From the NCBI RefSeq assembly GCF_963678635.1, contig NC_087067.1:21384596-21448595 (forward strand): a stretch of 64,000 bases of DNA, read 5' to 3'. The stretch is from Symsagittifera roscoffensis (Eukaryota > Xenacoelomorpha > Acoela > Convolutidae). Below the pieces are notes generated by a model that did no database searches, had not been told where the DNA came from, and worked only from the letters and a program-made list of their open reading frames with translations. Made by a program: the position numbers and the translations under genes. Within the stretch, counting starts at the first letter, position 1. Each line of letters begins with the position of its first letter. Positions 8,720 through 20,925 of the stretch are shown one piece after another.

Positions 8720-9677
8720 GTCACTCTATCATTATGCGCAGCAATTCTGAGCTTGACCATTTTCCTCATTATCTGTTTTGCAAAAGACCTCAAAATGATC
8801 GAATTGTATCCTACCGCTCTGATTTCAGCTGTCGATTTTTATCACCAACGGGTTTGCGATGCCATTGATTCAGTTCAATGTTTACTATGCCAACATCATT
8901 ATAAAAAACGGTAATTATCAGAACTTTAACTCGGTTTTAGATTCAGCTTTTGATGAAAATAGCGCAGTTTCTAAAAAGCTACATCAAATATCGCCGTATA
9001 TGACGAGATACCCGTTCTTCACATCTTGTTTGCCATGGTTCGTTTTGCACCGCGTGAATGAATATTGTTACGGGCCCATTCTTGCGGGCCTTGCTATTGA
9101 GCGTTATCTTCTGGTACTCCGAGCAGCCGAAGCTAAAAGGTATCTATCCGAGATAAACCGGAAGTGAGCTTACGTAATTGTTACGTCATTCATTGCATCT
9201 TGCGTAATCGGTGACGGCATCGGCCGCTATTTGGTGGGATATCAAAAATGGTTGTGCACATTTGCATATTCAAAATCAGCTTGGGATGGAATTCTATCGG
9301 CCATTTTGTTCTACTTTTTTCCTGCAATAATCACGACAATTTCTTATATCAAGATATCAAAAACAATTATGGGCAGGAAATTTGACACCGAACGCAACTT
9401 AGAGCTCACGATTTCTTTCTCGGCTCTTTGCTTAGTTTGGGTTATTACTTGGGGAGCTAAATACATGTTACAACAATGGGCTTTCGTCTCTCAAGGTAGT
9501 GACCCATTACAAGCTCTGGATCAGTCGCTGAAAGTATGGCCTTATTTGAACGAGTCAGAACTCAGACTGACTATGGACGCTTCCATGGTCATTCCCTTCT
9601 ACAATTCGGTCCTGAACCCGGTCATGATTTTATTCGTTAACAGAAGCATTCGAGAAAAGTGGCCAAAATGTTTGTAA
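8720..9677 (+). pseudogene. Rhodopsin-family (class A) GPCR relic
   Basis: A 7TM receptor can be followed across this stretch. After a TTTAG acceptor at 8719, frame 2 gives a TM1-loop-TM2 start (ILSLTIFLIICFAKDLKM). A frameshift near 8830-8860 moves to frame 3, which holds TM2-end, TM3 with cysteine and the E/DRY equivalent AIERYLLVLR, TM4, the second-loop cysteine (KWLCTF), TM5 with proline (FYFFPAI), TM6 (CLVWVITW) and TM7 NSVLNPVMILF, an NPxxY motif ending in F. A single in-frame TGA at 9165-9167 lies just before TM4. The end is TAA at 9677. Frameshift plus stop argue for a recent pseudogene, or two sequencing errors. The ligand cannot be guessed. Upstream exons were not found. Confidence 0.8.
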
Positions 9678-10762
9678 ACTTGAACTTTGAATGGTCTGCG
9701 TGAAAGTTATGTATCTCATGCAATTCCTCCTGAATCAAATTTGATTTTCAAAAAATCTGCCAAAAAACAAATAAGAATCTATTATTACGTTAAATGAACC
9801 CACAATGATTTATTAGCTCTCAGAACTCCCTACTAAAGCCCTTAAAATTTGGTAAATCTTGGTTGTTAGAAATAGCGTGCCTAGTAACTAGTAACTTTTT
9901 ACGGGAGATTTGAAAAAAAAATTGGAATAAAATGCCTTTTTTTAGCATTTGAAACGCTTTGAACCAAAAAAATCGTGTTTTTTTTGGCGCGCATTCTGCC
10001 CTCAAATATAGTATGCATTGGTGTCAAAAGCGGTTATAAAAAGCTTTTGAAGTTGGTCAGCCAAAAATGGCTTACGCAAAATAGTATCAAAGAGAGACAC
10101 GTAGGAACTATTTTAAAGCAGCCGTTTTTGGCTGACTAACGGATAATTTTTAAAGCCCATATTTACTTGAGCATTTTTTAAGTTTGGCAATCAGAACTGA
10201 ATTATAAATTGTATCCCCACAGCTTTCTGTGGTAGGCTAATGTTTTTAATGAACTAATTTCCCCAAACATTAAGTTTTCCATAGAATTCAGTCAAATTTT
10301 TAAGCTTTTAATACATTTTGAGTATTTTTTTTTTTCAAAATTTTAAGTATGACGTAAATCATTTTATTACATAAGTTTTTTTTTTCTTTTTTCCATCTTA
10401 CTTCTGCTCTATAGACCTTAAAAGTAAGTCGGAACATTCAAGGCTTGGGCGTGATACGAGCAGTCTTGTTCAGTTTTCAGTTCGTCAGTTAGCAGAGTTT
10501 TCTGGGAGTTGCCTTTTAACTTTCTGTAGTTTTATGTAGAATTCTAATGGCTGAATGGTCTGCAATTGTTTACATTTTGATCTTACCAAAAATGATTAAT
10601 TGAGAACATAAAACGAAATCTGATCTGAGACTCAAAGCGGGATCAAAAGCTATTCAGTTATGTTGAACAGGTTTTTTAACTTGCAAAAAGCAGAAAAAAA
10701 AACGATTTATTTATTGATAAGCCGGGCGGTCTTGGTTTCATAACTTTCATCAATCGTATTTG
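9678..10762. other. Noncoding stretch between GPCR relic and carbonic anhydrase gene
   Basis: AT-rich sequence with homopolymer runs. The only structured item is the dispersed motif at 10,420-10,470 (described separately). I see no gene, RNA or full mobile element. Confidence 0.5.
10420..10470 (-). repeat. Dispersed short repeat, minus-strand copy
   Basis: On the minus strand this reads ACAAGACTGCTCGTATCACG then CCCAAGCCTTGAATGTTCCGAC. Related copies occur at 20,881-20,925, 14,512-14,555 and 32,508-32,550. It is probably the core of a small mobile repeat. Confidence 0.6.
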
Positions 10763-13315
10763 TTACTGTGAATATTTTCGTATTCGAGAAGCCAAAATTA
10801 TATTTACAATGCAAACTTTCAAAAATGCAGCGTTTATTCTTATACAATTTGAACTTTTTGGCTTGTTCTTTTTTTCAGTAAAGTTATATTTACTTATCGT
10901 CTTTTCAGGTTTCGAAAGAGTCAAATTGTTCAGTTGTCTTTGAAGTTCTCTGTTTATACTCAAAGCTTGACTTTCAAATGGTTTCTTTTCATTAACGTTT
11001 TCATTCATAACTTTAGTTGGCTGATATTTGTGTTTGGCCCGTGTTAAGACTTCCACGTTTTTCGGCATCGTGAGCGCTTCCATCATTCGGCTAAAAATCT
11101 TCTCATTTTCTTTGATTTTGATAATATTATCGTTAATCGCGAAGCTCCTTAAAACAGTTCGGTGGTAATGTTTGAGCGCAGGTCGGTCGTTTCCCTCAAG
11201 GACAAAATGTCCTAATGATGCGTCGTGGCTTTGTGAGTTGAGATTGTAAAGGGAGCTTGACAGATGTCTTGCAACTACGACTGGCTCAGTGAATACATAC
11301 CACGTGACATTTTCGTGACATGGTGGATAGGTCAAGGTCCCATGATACCTGCAATTTTCGAAACTTCTAGATCACGATGAAATTAGTGGGCATTTGAAAA
11401 ATGATCTCTTTTTGTGAAAAAAAAAGATTTTTTTGAAGATCGACTCCAATGGACAAAAAACTTACCAATTAATCTCGAAGAAATTTCAATAGAATTTAAA
11501 CTTAGCTTAAAAAAGAACTTGTATTGCAATTTTATCATGTCCAGATCATGACCACTTACGTGTAGTATGAGCTCCAGTCGGGAGCCATCATCTTGAGGAA
11601 GTTATCCAGGGTCACTTTCATCACCACTTTAGAGGTCACTTCCTCGGACAACCTTCCCACCTGCCGTTTGATAAAATTACGAAAGTAATTAACGACAGAT
11701 TGAGCAGACGATCAGAAAATCAGAAGTGTTGAAACTGCAATAGCATAGCTGGGATTTTGCAACCTTGATCTAAATAATATGAACAAAAAAAACGAATACA
11801 CCTTAATAAAAACGAATCTTCGACACTCTTGCTTTCCTATAAAAACAATTGGCCGCTTGGAGAGGGGTTGTAGTCAAAAATTTTCTTATGATTGTTAAGT
11901 TTAGTTAGTTTTTCCGGTATGTAGTTTTTCTGGAACTTCAAATGTAAGTGAATATTAACTTTCATTAATGGAAACAGCACCTGAAATCCTAAACGTTATT
12001 TTGAAATTTATCACAGAAAAAAAACATCCGCACCTGTTTCAGTAGTTGAGCCCATCCTACATTCCGTTTCAGTAGCAGTTTTCTCGGTTCGTCTACGAAT
12101 GCAACAAAAGTTGAAACCATGATTCGGTGCTCGCTTGCAGATCTGCCATCTGATAATGTAACTCGCGATGTTGCTGGAAACAAGAATCATTAGCTTTCAG
12201 TATACCACGCGCATTGATCTTCAAACTGACCCGGTCGATGACCAGAAGAAAACTTTTGACCTACCAAAACTCAATTCAAGGGGGGAAGAAGGTAAGGGTA
12301 ATTTTGGCCACAATTTGGGTTGTGAAATTTCCAGTCGTTAGGTCCTTTTTGTTAGGTTTTGATCTGAAACTAAGTTGTAGGAGTTTTTTGGTGGGTGGGT
12401 GGGGGGGTTATGAAGGATTGGTTGTTTTTTTCTGGTGTGAAGTGGGGGGGGGGGGGGTTACTTTATATTTCAGCATAGTTAAAAAAAGCGACGTTCACAC
12501 TAAATAAAGTTTACTTTCATGAAGAAATTGCTTCCTCATGAACTCGCACTGCATTTCCATGTGGAACTCTCTGAAGTCTGCATTATGTTCCGACCCCTCA
12601 TCTCTACTTGATGCCCCCCAGTGCAAAATACACCTGTTTAAAATGTACCCCCCATCTGTCGTCTGGTTCAGACTATCCTCTAAGTCAAATCCTTTAAGTT
12701 TGATTTCGCTTTCCGGGTGTATTTTTAACACTACAAAGGGCTGCTTTTACAAAAGCTGTTTCAAACGAGAGTGTTTGAGTTTATGCTCAGAATTTTCAAT
12801 TTATAAAGTAGTTAATAAATTTTCAATTTATAAATAGTTATGAGTTAGTAGTTCCAATACATTTTTTGAAAGGTAAAATTTGCGACGCAAATTTTAGGAG
12901 ACGATATTTTATTGAGATATCTAGGAAGCTAAAAACAGAAAAGCCGAAAAAAGAGGCTTTCATTTTATTTCTACTATGCATTATTTTGCGTTGCAGCATT
13001 CAAATAAATTGTTAAGAATGAAAACAGCCCTAAAAGTGAGTGTTGGAGTTGAATTGACATGCTGGATTTTCGGTCACTAACCCAATGACCTTCAAACTGA
13101 GCCGGTCGAAGATCAGCAGAATACTCTGACTTATCGAAACTCAGATCCAAAGGTGAGTAAATGTCTTGTTGACCGCAACTGGGGTAGTGAAATTTCCAAA
13201 AATTGGGTCCTTTTTTCGAATCGGGTAGATAACTCCAGAGACTTTCGGTGAAATCTGTTGTCATGTCGACCACGCTAAGCAACAACAGGAAAGCACAAAT
13301 TTGTTTTTCTTTCAT
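10763..13315 (-). CDS. Alpha-carbonic anhydrase-like secreted protein, five exons
   Basis: Exons 13315-13082, 12740-12515, 12173-12034, 11660-11560 and 11348-10763 join without frame conflict (234+226+140+101+586 = 1287 nt, 428 residues, TAA stop), all at GT-AG sites. Exon 1 gives a signal peptide and GPNFWKFHYPSCGQQ with PLDLSF, the family N-terminus. Exon 2 has LHWGASSRDEGSEH and EFHMEM. Exon 3 has TFVAFVDEP. Exons 4-5 have GTLTYPPCHENVTWYVFTEP and N.RPALKHYHRTV. Of the three zinc histidines, the first is isoleucine (CILHW instead of HFHW); the other two, the gatekeeper Glu-His pair and Thr of LT.PPC are kept. It may therefore be an inactive carbonic anhydrase-related protein. About ten residues normally present between exons 1 and 2 (NNGH region) are missing, so a small exon may be unfound. 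The C-terminus is extended by about 100 mostly basic residues and ends near a hydrophobic segment. Confidence 0.85.
12208..12365 (-). pseudogene. Degenerate duplicate of carbonic anhydrase exon 1 inside intron 2
   Basis: Minus-strand translation gives WKFHNPNCGQ and GQFED, matching WKFHYPSCGQ and AQFEG of exon 1. The DNA match is also direct (compare 12,208-12,240 with 13,087-13,125). It has a frameshift and an in-frame TGA, so it cannot be used. It lies between exons 2 and 3 (12,174-12,514), suggesting a partial tandem duplication of the gene. Confidence 0.75.
12443..12457 (+). repeat. Poly-G run
   Basis: About 15 consecutive G in a G-rich intronic stretch. Length is uncertain in any assembly. 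Confidence 0.8.
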
Positions 13316-15660
13316 ATTTGAGCTTAGTTATTCTTTCGTTGATATTCTTGGTATTTTTTGAAAATGTTTTACGAGTAACATTATGAAGCTACATCGAAAA
13401 TACTGTGCAATATGTTTGACTTATTTTGAAAAATTTAGAAGGGCACCTTCTGAAAATATGCTGAATAATGCACTGCAAAAACTGATGTTCAAAAGAGACT
13501 TTGTGGCACGACAAAATATGCTATATTATATACAACAACCGATTGATACATAGATAGATCTCAATTTTTTTTAACCCCAAATTACAAAAATAAACAAACT
13601 GTAAAAAGCAAAGCTTGAGTCAATAGAAGGTAATTATCATATTCTTTGTTCTTCATTGGATAACCATTTTGATAAATTTGTTGCTCGGGTGTTTTATTTT
13701 TGCTGCAAGCAGCAAAAGGGTTTCGCGAGGCTGCTTTCTGAAACTTTAATTCTTTTTTTTTCGAGCCTCGTGTCTGTTTTTGAAACATACGTTTCCAGTA
13801 GTTTTGTTTTATAAAATTTTTTGATGATTATCCTGAACGAATTTCAAATCTGACTCTGAAATTTTTCATACTGCACTAAAGCAAAGTCTATTTGCCTGCA
13901 ATGAAGTTTCAGGTCATAGATACTAATAGTTTAGATTGCAGTTTTGCTGACTGTGTCTATAAAATTACAAAAATTATATCCTTTAAAAATAGATTATAAT
14001 GACACCATTTTTCTTAGCAATAAAATCTCTTTAAATAAATTTGTATCAATTATAATCAATTTTTTTTTACAGATAACAAACGAAAACTGTTGAATTAATC
14101 CGTTTTTTGTTGTCTGTGGCGTAAGGCTGTAAATTTGGTTTGAGCTCATCTGTTAGCTTTGATATCCAGACTTTTTCGTATTTTTTAAATCAAAACATTG
14201 ATCTCATAGAGATTTTTCAGCGTAATTTACTTTTTTGAGTGACAAAAAAGTATTTCAAAATCTATTATATCAAATTGGAATTTTATGCTGATACTTCAAA
14301 TCGAAACTGTGCAAATCAACAAGTAACATAAATGAAATATGCGAGTTACATAAATTTTGAAAAGTCTTCCAGTTTTTTTGTGGCTCGCAATGTTTTTGGA
14401 GCTTCAAAAATAGATCTGATGTAATAATGACAGTGTACATCGAAAAATAGCAAATCCAATCTCCTCACTACGACTGAACCACCGCAAAAATTAGAAGGAC
14501 AATAAATCCAAAGCAAGACTGGTTTTATATCAGGGCAAAGCACTGAACGTTCCTTCTGACAGTTTTTGAATGGTCTCAAATTGTATTTCGTAAACAGAGA
14601 AATGCTGAAAAGCAAAATTTGGGCCAATAATATCATATAACTGAAGATGAGTTGCATATGGACTTAAAACGTTAATTAGACTGCTCCATTTCGGTTTGGA
14701 GCAAATTTGCTTATCGACTGGGCGAAATTACAACAGTGTTCTAGCCGCTATTGCAACAAACACTTTACAAATTTCTTCAAGATATTTAAATGAATAAAAA
14801 AACCCAAGCGGTCATGAAATTAAACAAATCAATGAAATACTAGCAAAAAAACTGGCATTTGATCTTAAACAATCACTATCAAAGAAAAGAAATGATTGTC
14901 AAACGATTGATTTTGATAGAGAAACATAAATCATCAACCTACTAGGCTATGATATTTATGAGTTTTTTCACTAAAAAACAAAAAATCAAACGAACACGTT
15001 TTCAATTAAAAAGCTGCCCCAAAATATTCTAGCAATTTTTAATATTTATTATGTTATTGCGGATCGGTAGGTCTTTCAAAAACAGTCAAACGATGTTTAA
15101 AAAAAAGGTAGCACGAGCGAAACGAAATTACTATCAAACTTGTTGAACATAACTTCAGTAAATAATAATCGCTAGTTATTTAGCAAGTTACGAGAAATTA
15201 AAGGCAAAAATGAATCACCCTCAGTAAAGTTTACTTAAGATGCGGACCTGCTTTAAGAAAAAATCTTAAGTTTGAGGAGCGTGTCATCCAAAAGCAATGC
15301 ACGTTAACTGCTGAACACTATCAGAAAGCAGCTTAAACTCATGTATTTTACAACAAAAGTCATAAAACATTTTGTATCACAAAAAGAAGTATAGATCAGG
15401 CTGTTACCATATTTTTTCTAGGACACTTCATATTTTTTTTTTCAAAAACAAAAACAAAGTTAAGGTTGATTGACTTAAATAAAGGTTTTCTTCCAAAGAA
15501 ATCTTTTCTTCAATCTGCTACAAGTTTTGAAAAAAAAAACGAACAGAGAATGGAGGCAGACAGAATGGAGGCAGGGAAATAAAAAGAGACCAAATTTTGA
15601 GTTGCCAAAAATTGGGAACATTTTCAAACGACTCATATACACTGTCTAAAACTCACTTAC
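13316..15660. other. Noncoding AT-rich stretch
   Basis: No gene I can support. ORFs here (for example 14,346-14,657 minus and 13,582-13,788 minus) have biased composition and no motif. A copy of the dispersed motif lies at 14,512-14,555. Confidence 0.5.
14512..14555 (+). repeat. Dispersed short repeat, divergent copy
   Basis: AGCAAGACTGGTTTTATATC then AGGGCAAAGCACTGAACGTTCCTT resembles the copies at 20,881 (plus) and 10,420-10,470 (minus). Confidence 0.5.
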
Positions 15661-16585
15661 TGTCTATCTTATAGATTTTTCGATTTCAGGGAGAAACATG
15701 CAGAGCAAAAGCAAGGGTAATGATCTTGGTTAAAAAAAATCCTTTCAATAGGTTACACGTACTATTTTCAAAATTTTGAAACAGATTGGCTGTCAAATTT
15801 GTTAAATTTGACCTCTTGCTAGTTTTGAAAAATGATCAAAAACAACGCCAGTAATTTTTTTTTATAGAGTATTAGTAGGCTCTACATGAAACAAATCTGC
15901 TCGTGAATCAGTGCAAAAATTTTGACAGAATTGCAAGGCTTATTAGCAATATTAAGCTTCAAAAATTAAAAAACGGAAAGCAAATAGCGTATCGTAACGT
16001 AATATTAAGAAAAAAGTATGTCCATCAAATCAATTTGACAGCACGTTATCTATTCCAAAAAGAAAACTGTGCAATAACTTTTTTATGGCATTAAGACTCC
16101 CGTCGGAAGTCGTTTCTCAATAGTTTGTGCAAACGTCAAAAAACGACTGAATATAACCACCCCAACTTAAGCTTTTAGAAACAAAAACAATTGTTAAAAC
16201 TCTCCGCATAAAAAGATCATTAGATTCAATATTAGCAATAATGTGCCGCCTAGAGTTTTATTTTCCAAAACAAAAAAAATTGCTCGCTAACAACATTTGC
16301 AAACATAAAAAAACAGAAAAACTAATAAGTTTAATAAGCTCTGCAAAATTAAATGATATAATTGTGCAAGGAAGAAGAATGAAATTTAAAAAACTATTGA
16401 AAAAACACAGATCTAAGCATTCGATGAGTTCTCAAAAAACTTTCGGTAGGCATACATCACAGCTGCATAAGTGTAGAGCTGAAAATTACAGCCTTCTATT
16501 TTGAGCTTTGCTGTGCTGCTATTCGACAAAAAAAAAACTTGGCTCAATAATTTTTCACGCTAATTTTTGGATAAGTTGAACCACA
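15661..16585 (+). other. Possible coding relic with two lysine-rich ORFs
   Basis: Two plus-strand ORFs (15,903-16,094 and 16,241-16,504) encode lysine-rich peptides that each contain a similar LIS..KL pattern (ARLISNIKLQKL and KLISLISSAKL). This may be a decayed duplicated exon pair. A tiny GT-AG bounded segment near 15,690-15,715 could be an exon. No family was recognised, and AT-rich chance ORFs are an equally good explanation. Confidence 0.25.
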
Positions 16586-16586
16586 C

Positions 16587-16690
16587 TTTAATTTTGTTTT
16601 GCTTTTTTCAAATTTTTGTATTGTTTAATTTTTGTATCTATAGGAAGTGATATACAAAAATTAATCTAACAAAACTAAAATCTCTGTTTG
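16587..16690. repeat. Imperfect AT-rich inverted repeat
   Basis: TTTAATTTTTGTATCTAT is followed by its near complement ATATACAAAAATTAATC, with outer arms AATTTTGTTTTG / CAAAACTAAAAT. It is a hairpin or small MITE remnant. Confidence 0.45.
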
Positions 16691-17720
16691 AAAAACGTAA
16701 TGCTTAAAAAAGCTTCTTTGCCACAGTATTTTTAAATCAGTTTACTAGTTACATATTTGCCCAACAATTTTATTGCTTGAAACAAAAGTATTGCTTGAAA
16801 ATGTTACTCTAAGAGTTTGAAATTGTCAAAAAAAAGAGAAGAAAAAATCTTCAAAAATTAATACAGAGATGCATTGAAATTCGTTTTATAAGAAAAAGCA
16901 ACAAAAATTTTCGACCTTTAGATATCATCAACTATATACAATCAATTCCATAAAATTAGTACTGTATTAGATTCAATTTTGTTTATAAAAGTGAATACTT
17001 GGTTGCAATGAAAATTTATAGAAAAAAGCAACATAAATTATTGATATATTTGTAGCAGCAACTTCTCAAAGTAGACATCCGTAAAACTAATACCTTTTTA
17101 ACTTTGCTTTTAGCGTGAAGCGGGATTCGAATAAAAACAACTAATCCCCACAAAGTAATGGGCAGCTTGTATTGTTGTATTTTTGAAAAATTGAAGAAAC
17201 TTTTAATTTCCTCCACTTAAAAAAACGTCTCTTTCAGAGCGCTATAATTAATGGCTTTGGATCCAACTGAACATGTGAAAAAGTAACAGGCCCTTGAAAT
17301 AGTAACTGGTAAATAACTGCAAAAACAGTTTTAGATACTAATTTTTTGGTTTCAACAAACTATAAAAGCATGCAAGAGCTTCATATGGGTCCCTTCAAGC
17401 TTGAGGCCCGCATAAGAGGCGAGCGAAACAATTTTTTTATGTTTTGAGCTCTTTGATAATCATCACTGATGAACTTCAAGATTCGTCAGCATCCAAAAAT
17501 AATTGAAACGAATACCGTTGACACCTGGAAAACTGGAACGGCAGTTTGTTAAAAACTTGAGCAAAACATGCTTGACTGCGTTTAGTTTGTTTGAAATTAG
17601 TACACAAAAACATTAGGCAGCATTCAAATGACCTGATGTAATAACAGTTATTCAAGTTATTCAAGGTCATTCAATGTTCTGTCACTGATTATAGGCCGCA
17701 TTTGTAAAATTTTTGGCTGG
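16691..17720. other. Noncoding AT-rich stretch
   Basis: No supported gene. ORFs 17,016-17,216 and 17,476-17,670 on the minus strand lack motifs. Confidence 0.4.
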
Positions 17721-17723
17721 AAT

Positions 17724-17990
17724 TTTTTTCCCGACCATTGAACATGGAGAAGAACTTTGTATTCGGGTGTGCCTTAGTTTTTTCCTTTTTTTTCTTTTTG
17801 TTTTCCGCGCAAAATCAGGTACCACAAATAATCATCGGAGTGGGTTGAGTAGTACATCATATTAAAGCGTGTTTAGTCGTGATTTGAACCTCATTATAAC
17901 ATTCCCAAATGTTTTTCTAATGTCGAGAAAAACTGGTTTGAAATTTTTGATTTTTTTGTGTAACTTCGAGGTTTGCAGTTTTACAATAAC
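17724..17990 (+). repeat. Dispersed repeat family X, copy 1
   Basis: Landmarks in order: CCGACCATTGAACATGGAGA, CGCGCAAAATCAGGTACCAC, AAATAATCATCGGAGTGG, GAGAAAAACTGGTTTGAAAT. The same landmarks occur in order at 28,462-28,710 (plus) and, inverted, at 33,780-34,060. It is about 250 bp and has no coding capacity. Confidence 0.75.
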
Positions 17991-18882
17991 TTTTTTAAGC
18001 TTAATTTGAGCCAGGAAAACTTAGTTTTGTTTGGGTGTTACTTTTTATAACTTTTAAGCTCCATTTTGGGAAGAAACTTTAAAACTACCAAAAATGGTTG
18101 CAAAAAACTGATAGTTTCTCAAGTTTATGATTATTTTTTCAAATATCTAGCATTTCAATAAATTTGATTTCCTAAAAAACTTCAAGACTTTATTTGCTTT
18201 TAGATAGGATAAAAATGCAACTGGCCTTAAAACGTTGCCATAGGTTTTGGGTTTGGCATTGGAACTCTACAACGCTAAGGAAACGCAAGGTCAAATGCGA
18301 CCTACCGGTTTTGCGACAAAAGCATGAAGTTCCTATAATTTATCATTTTCCTTATGAAAATGCTGATTTTTAATTTTTCGAGTAAAAACTGACGTGTCTT
18401 GAAAAACCTTCAATATCAGGCAGATTTCTAGTAACAAAACTTCAACATTTGAAAAAAAAGAGTGATCAAACGCAATCAAGTATGAAAATTAACACTGAGA
18501 ACTTCTGAAACTGACATATATATTTTTTTATTATTTCAAATGCTGCCTTAAAACGTTTTCAGTGTGTTGGTTTTATGATAAGTTTGGCCATGTTGTGTTC
18601 TTTTGAGATTATTACGGTTTTATCTTGAGAGATAAGTAGAACAACGTAATATTTATGTTTTTATTATGATAAGGTTATAGAGATTTGATTCTTGTCTATC
18701 GATTTCTTTGACAGAAGTTGGGAGGGGGTGAACAATGGGAGGGGCGGTGTAAACACTAACGAGAAGGGTATCGGTTTGCAAGTTGAGTAGGCCTAAAACT
18801 CTCTAGGCCGCTCAGTCCGGATGTGTTGCAAAGTTTCTGCATTACTTCTATGAGTGACGCAGAAAGTGGTTGCAAAATTATA

Positions 18883-19143
18883 CATCGAAGTGAAACAGGA
18901 GATATGCTCTCAGCGAACCACCAAGTGACATTAAGCAGATTTAACTTTCTGTTTCAACCGACGAAGTTTATAACAACTTTAAAGATTTATGAACGTAACA
19001 TAATGGGGAATGATAACCTACCAAAATTAGTTATCGAAGTGAAACAGGAGATATGCCCTCAGCCAACCACCAAAAGACATTAAGCAGAATCAACATTCTT
19101 ATTCAACCGACCAAGTTTTTAACAACTCTAAAGATTTATTCAT
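18883..19143 (+). repeat. Direct duplication, period about 151 bp
   Basis: TCGAAGTGAAACAGGAGATA with TGC(T/C)CTCAGC appears at about 18,883 and again at about 19,034, and the following 100 bp also match. It lies only in the full copy of the long repeat, being deleted in the short copy. Confidence 0.75.
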
Positions 19144-20880
19144 TCGAGTGTGGAGAGTTTCGAATGACTGCAAGGTAACACACTTCCGTTCCCCGTTTAA
19201 ACCAGTTCAGGCAAAAGAGAGAAGACACACTTACTCGCGGGCGTAAACGAAGAGTTATGAAGAATGGAGACCGGTGGTAGCACTATAAAATTTGAAAATT
19301 GCGATGAAGATTAATTTATTAGCCCGATTGTAATAACCTAGAAGAAAAACAGCTCGATTAAGTTGGCATTTGATTCTAAATTGCTAAACTCTAGGTTTTT
19401 TTTGAAAAAAAAAACATATCAAATGCCCAAGATTTATGAGTTAATCGACAAAGTTGCTATCCAACTTTTGGAAACCGCTACTGTACAGGTCTGGTTTAGT
19501 AGCTTGGACTTGAAAACGCCTACAGCTAACTCAATTTGTTTGGAATAACGAGCAAGCAGTGTAACTTCAGCATAGTGGGTGACCAAACAACGAGATCGTA
19601 TCGGTTTTGATTCTATGGATTTTGAATGGATCATAATCAATTAAAATTAGCTAAAAAATAAATTATAATTGTGTTATAATCCATTTTGATCTCTGAGAGT
19701 GAAATAGGAATCAATTTTCTTGACAACACTTTATTCAACAAAATTTCTTTTAATCAACTTTTTCATTATACTTTGATGCTGGTAATTTGGCGCTTAAAAC
19801 GCTTTAAATATTTTTAGGTTTGGTCAACCAAAATTGAATGTCGTTAAAATCTACCAAAAACAGACACTTTGGAATAATTTGACCCCCAGAACTTATGGGG
19901 GGGGGAGTCGCCAAAATCTTTCTTACACTCAAACAACTGATAGTTTTTCGTTCAACAACTTAATTTCATAAATTGATGATGCCTAAAGTAATCTGACAAC
20001 CAAACGATTCTTTAGACTAATTTTTATTATGAGGTCTCAAAATTTCCATTTAAAACAAGAAAGGAAATCGAAATCTGCAGTTTCCAAGTTAACTTTGCTC
20101 AATGTAGTAAACGGTTTGAATACAAAGGAAAAAGTTTAATTCATGCTTGTCTATACTCACTTCTTGAATTCGCCAAAAAATGAGTTTCAATCTCGAAAAA
20201 GTATCGAGGAGAGGTCGTTTCTAAACTAGAGAGAAATTTGACCACTTTTTCATTTTTCAGACAACGTTCAGTTTTTCTCCTCTAACTTTTCAATTTTTGT
20301 TTAATTCTAGTTTAAAAAGCTACTTATATCAGCGCAAAAACTCGAATGACTCGACTGCCCTTTAAAATCTTTAGAGCAGTTTTTGTGTTTATAACAACTG
20401 ACAATGGTTTCAAAAAAAGAAGAGTAAAACTTTTGACTTTTTTGAAAACCTTTCTCACACGCTTTGTAAAAAGCTAACAGATGTAGTTAGCATCTAGTAA
20501 CGTAATATCAAGACCAAGCAGCATCTTAATTCAGTTCAGTTTGAAACAACTCTTGAGCAAAATTTTATCAACGCTCAAGTGTTAATTGCTCAAAATTTGT
20601 CCAAAGCCAGTTTTTGTTATTCGTCCAAATATCGCTTATCGTTCCGACTTTTGAAGAAGGCGAGAGAAAATTTGTTCTCAAATTGGTTGTTTTTTACCGC
20701 CATAGTTTCGATTTTGTTAACTAGCTATTTTTGGCGGAGTTATCTGTCTCATCTGAAGAGTGTTGTTGTCTTGAGCTCAAATTTGAAAAAAAAATTTCAC
20801 TATGATCAACTCTCGTAAAGTAATGGGAGTGTAACGATTTCCAAACTTCAGACACATTAAGCGCGATATTTTTCATGATA

Positions 20881-20925
20881 ACAAGACTGCTCGTATCAGG
20901 GCGAAGCCTTGAAAGTTCCGACTTT
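20881..20925 (+). repeat. Dispersed short repeat, plus-strand copy
   Basis: ACAAGACTGCTCGTATCAGG then GCGAAGCCTTGAAAGTTCCGAC, followed by a T run. Compare 10,420-10,470 on the other strand. Confidence 0.65.

Noticed and set aside
14346-14657. 103-codon minus-strand ORF as a membrane protein gene
   Set aside because: It overlaps the dispersed repeat at 14,512-14,555 and its hydrophobicity is expected from AT-rich DNA.
20579-20818. 79-codon plus-strand ORF
   Set aside because: The frame is not kept in the matching block of the condensed copy (25,960-26,290).
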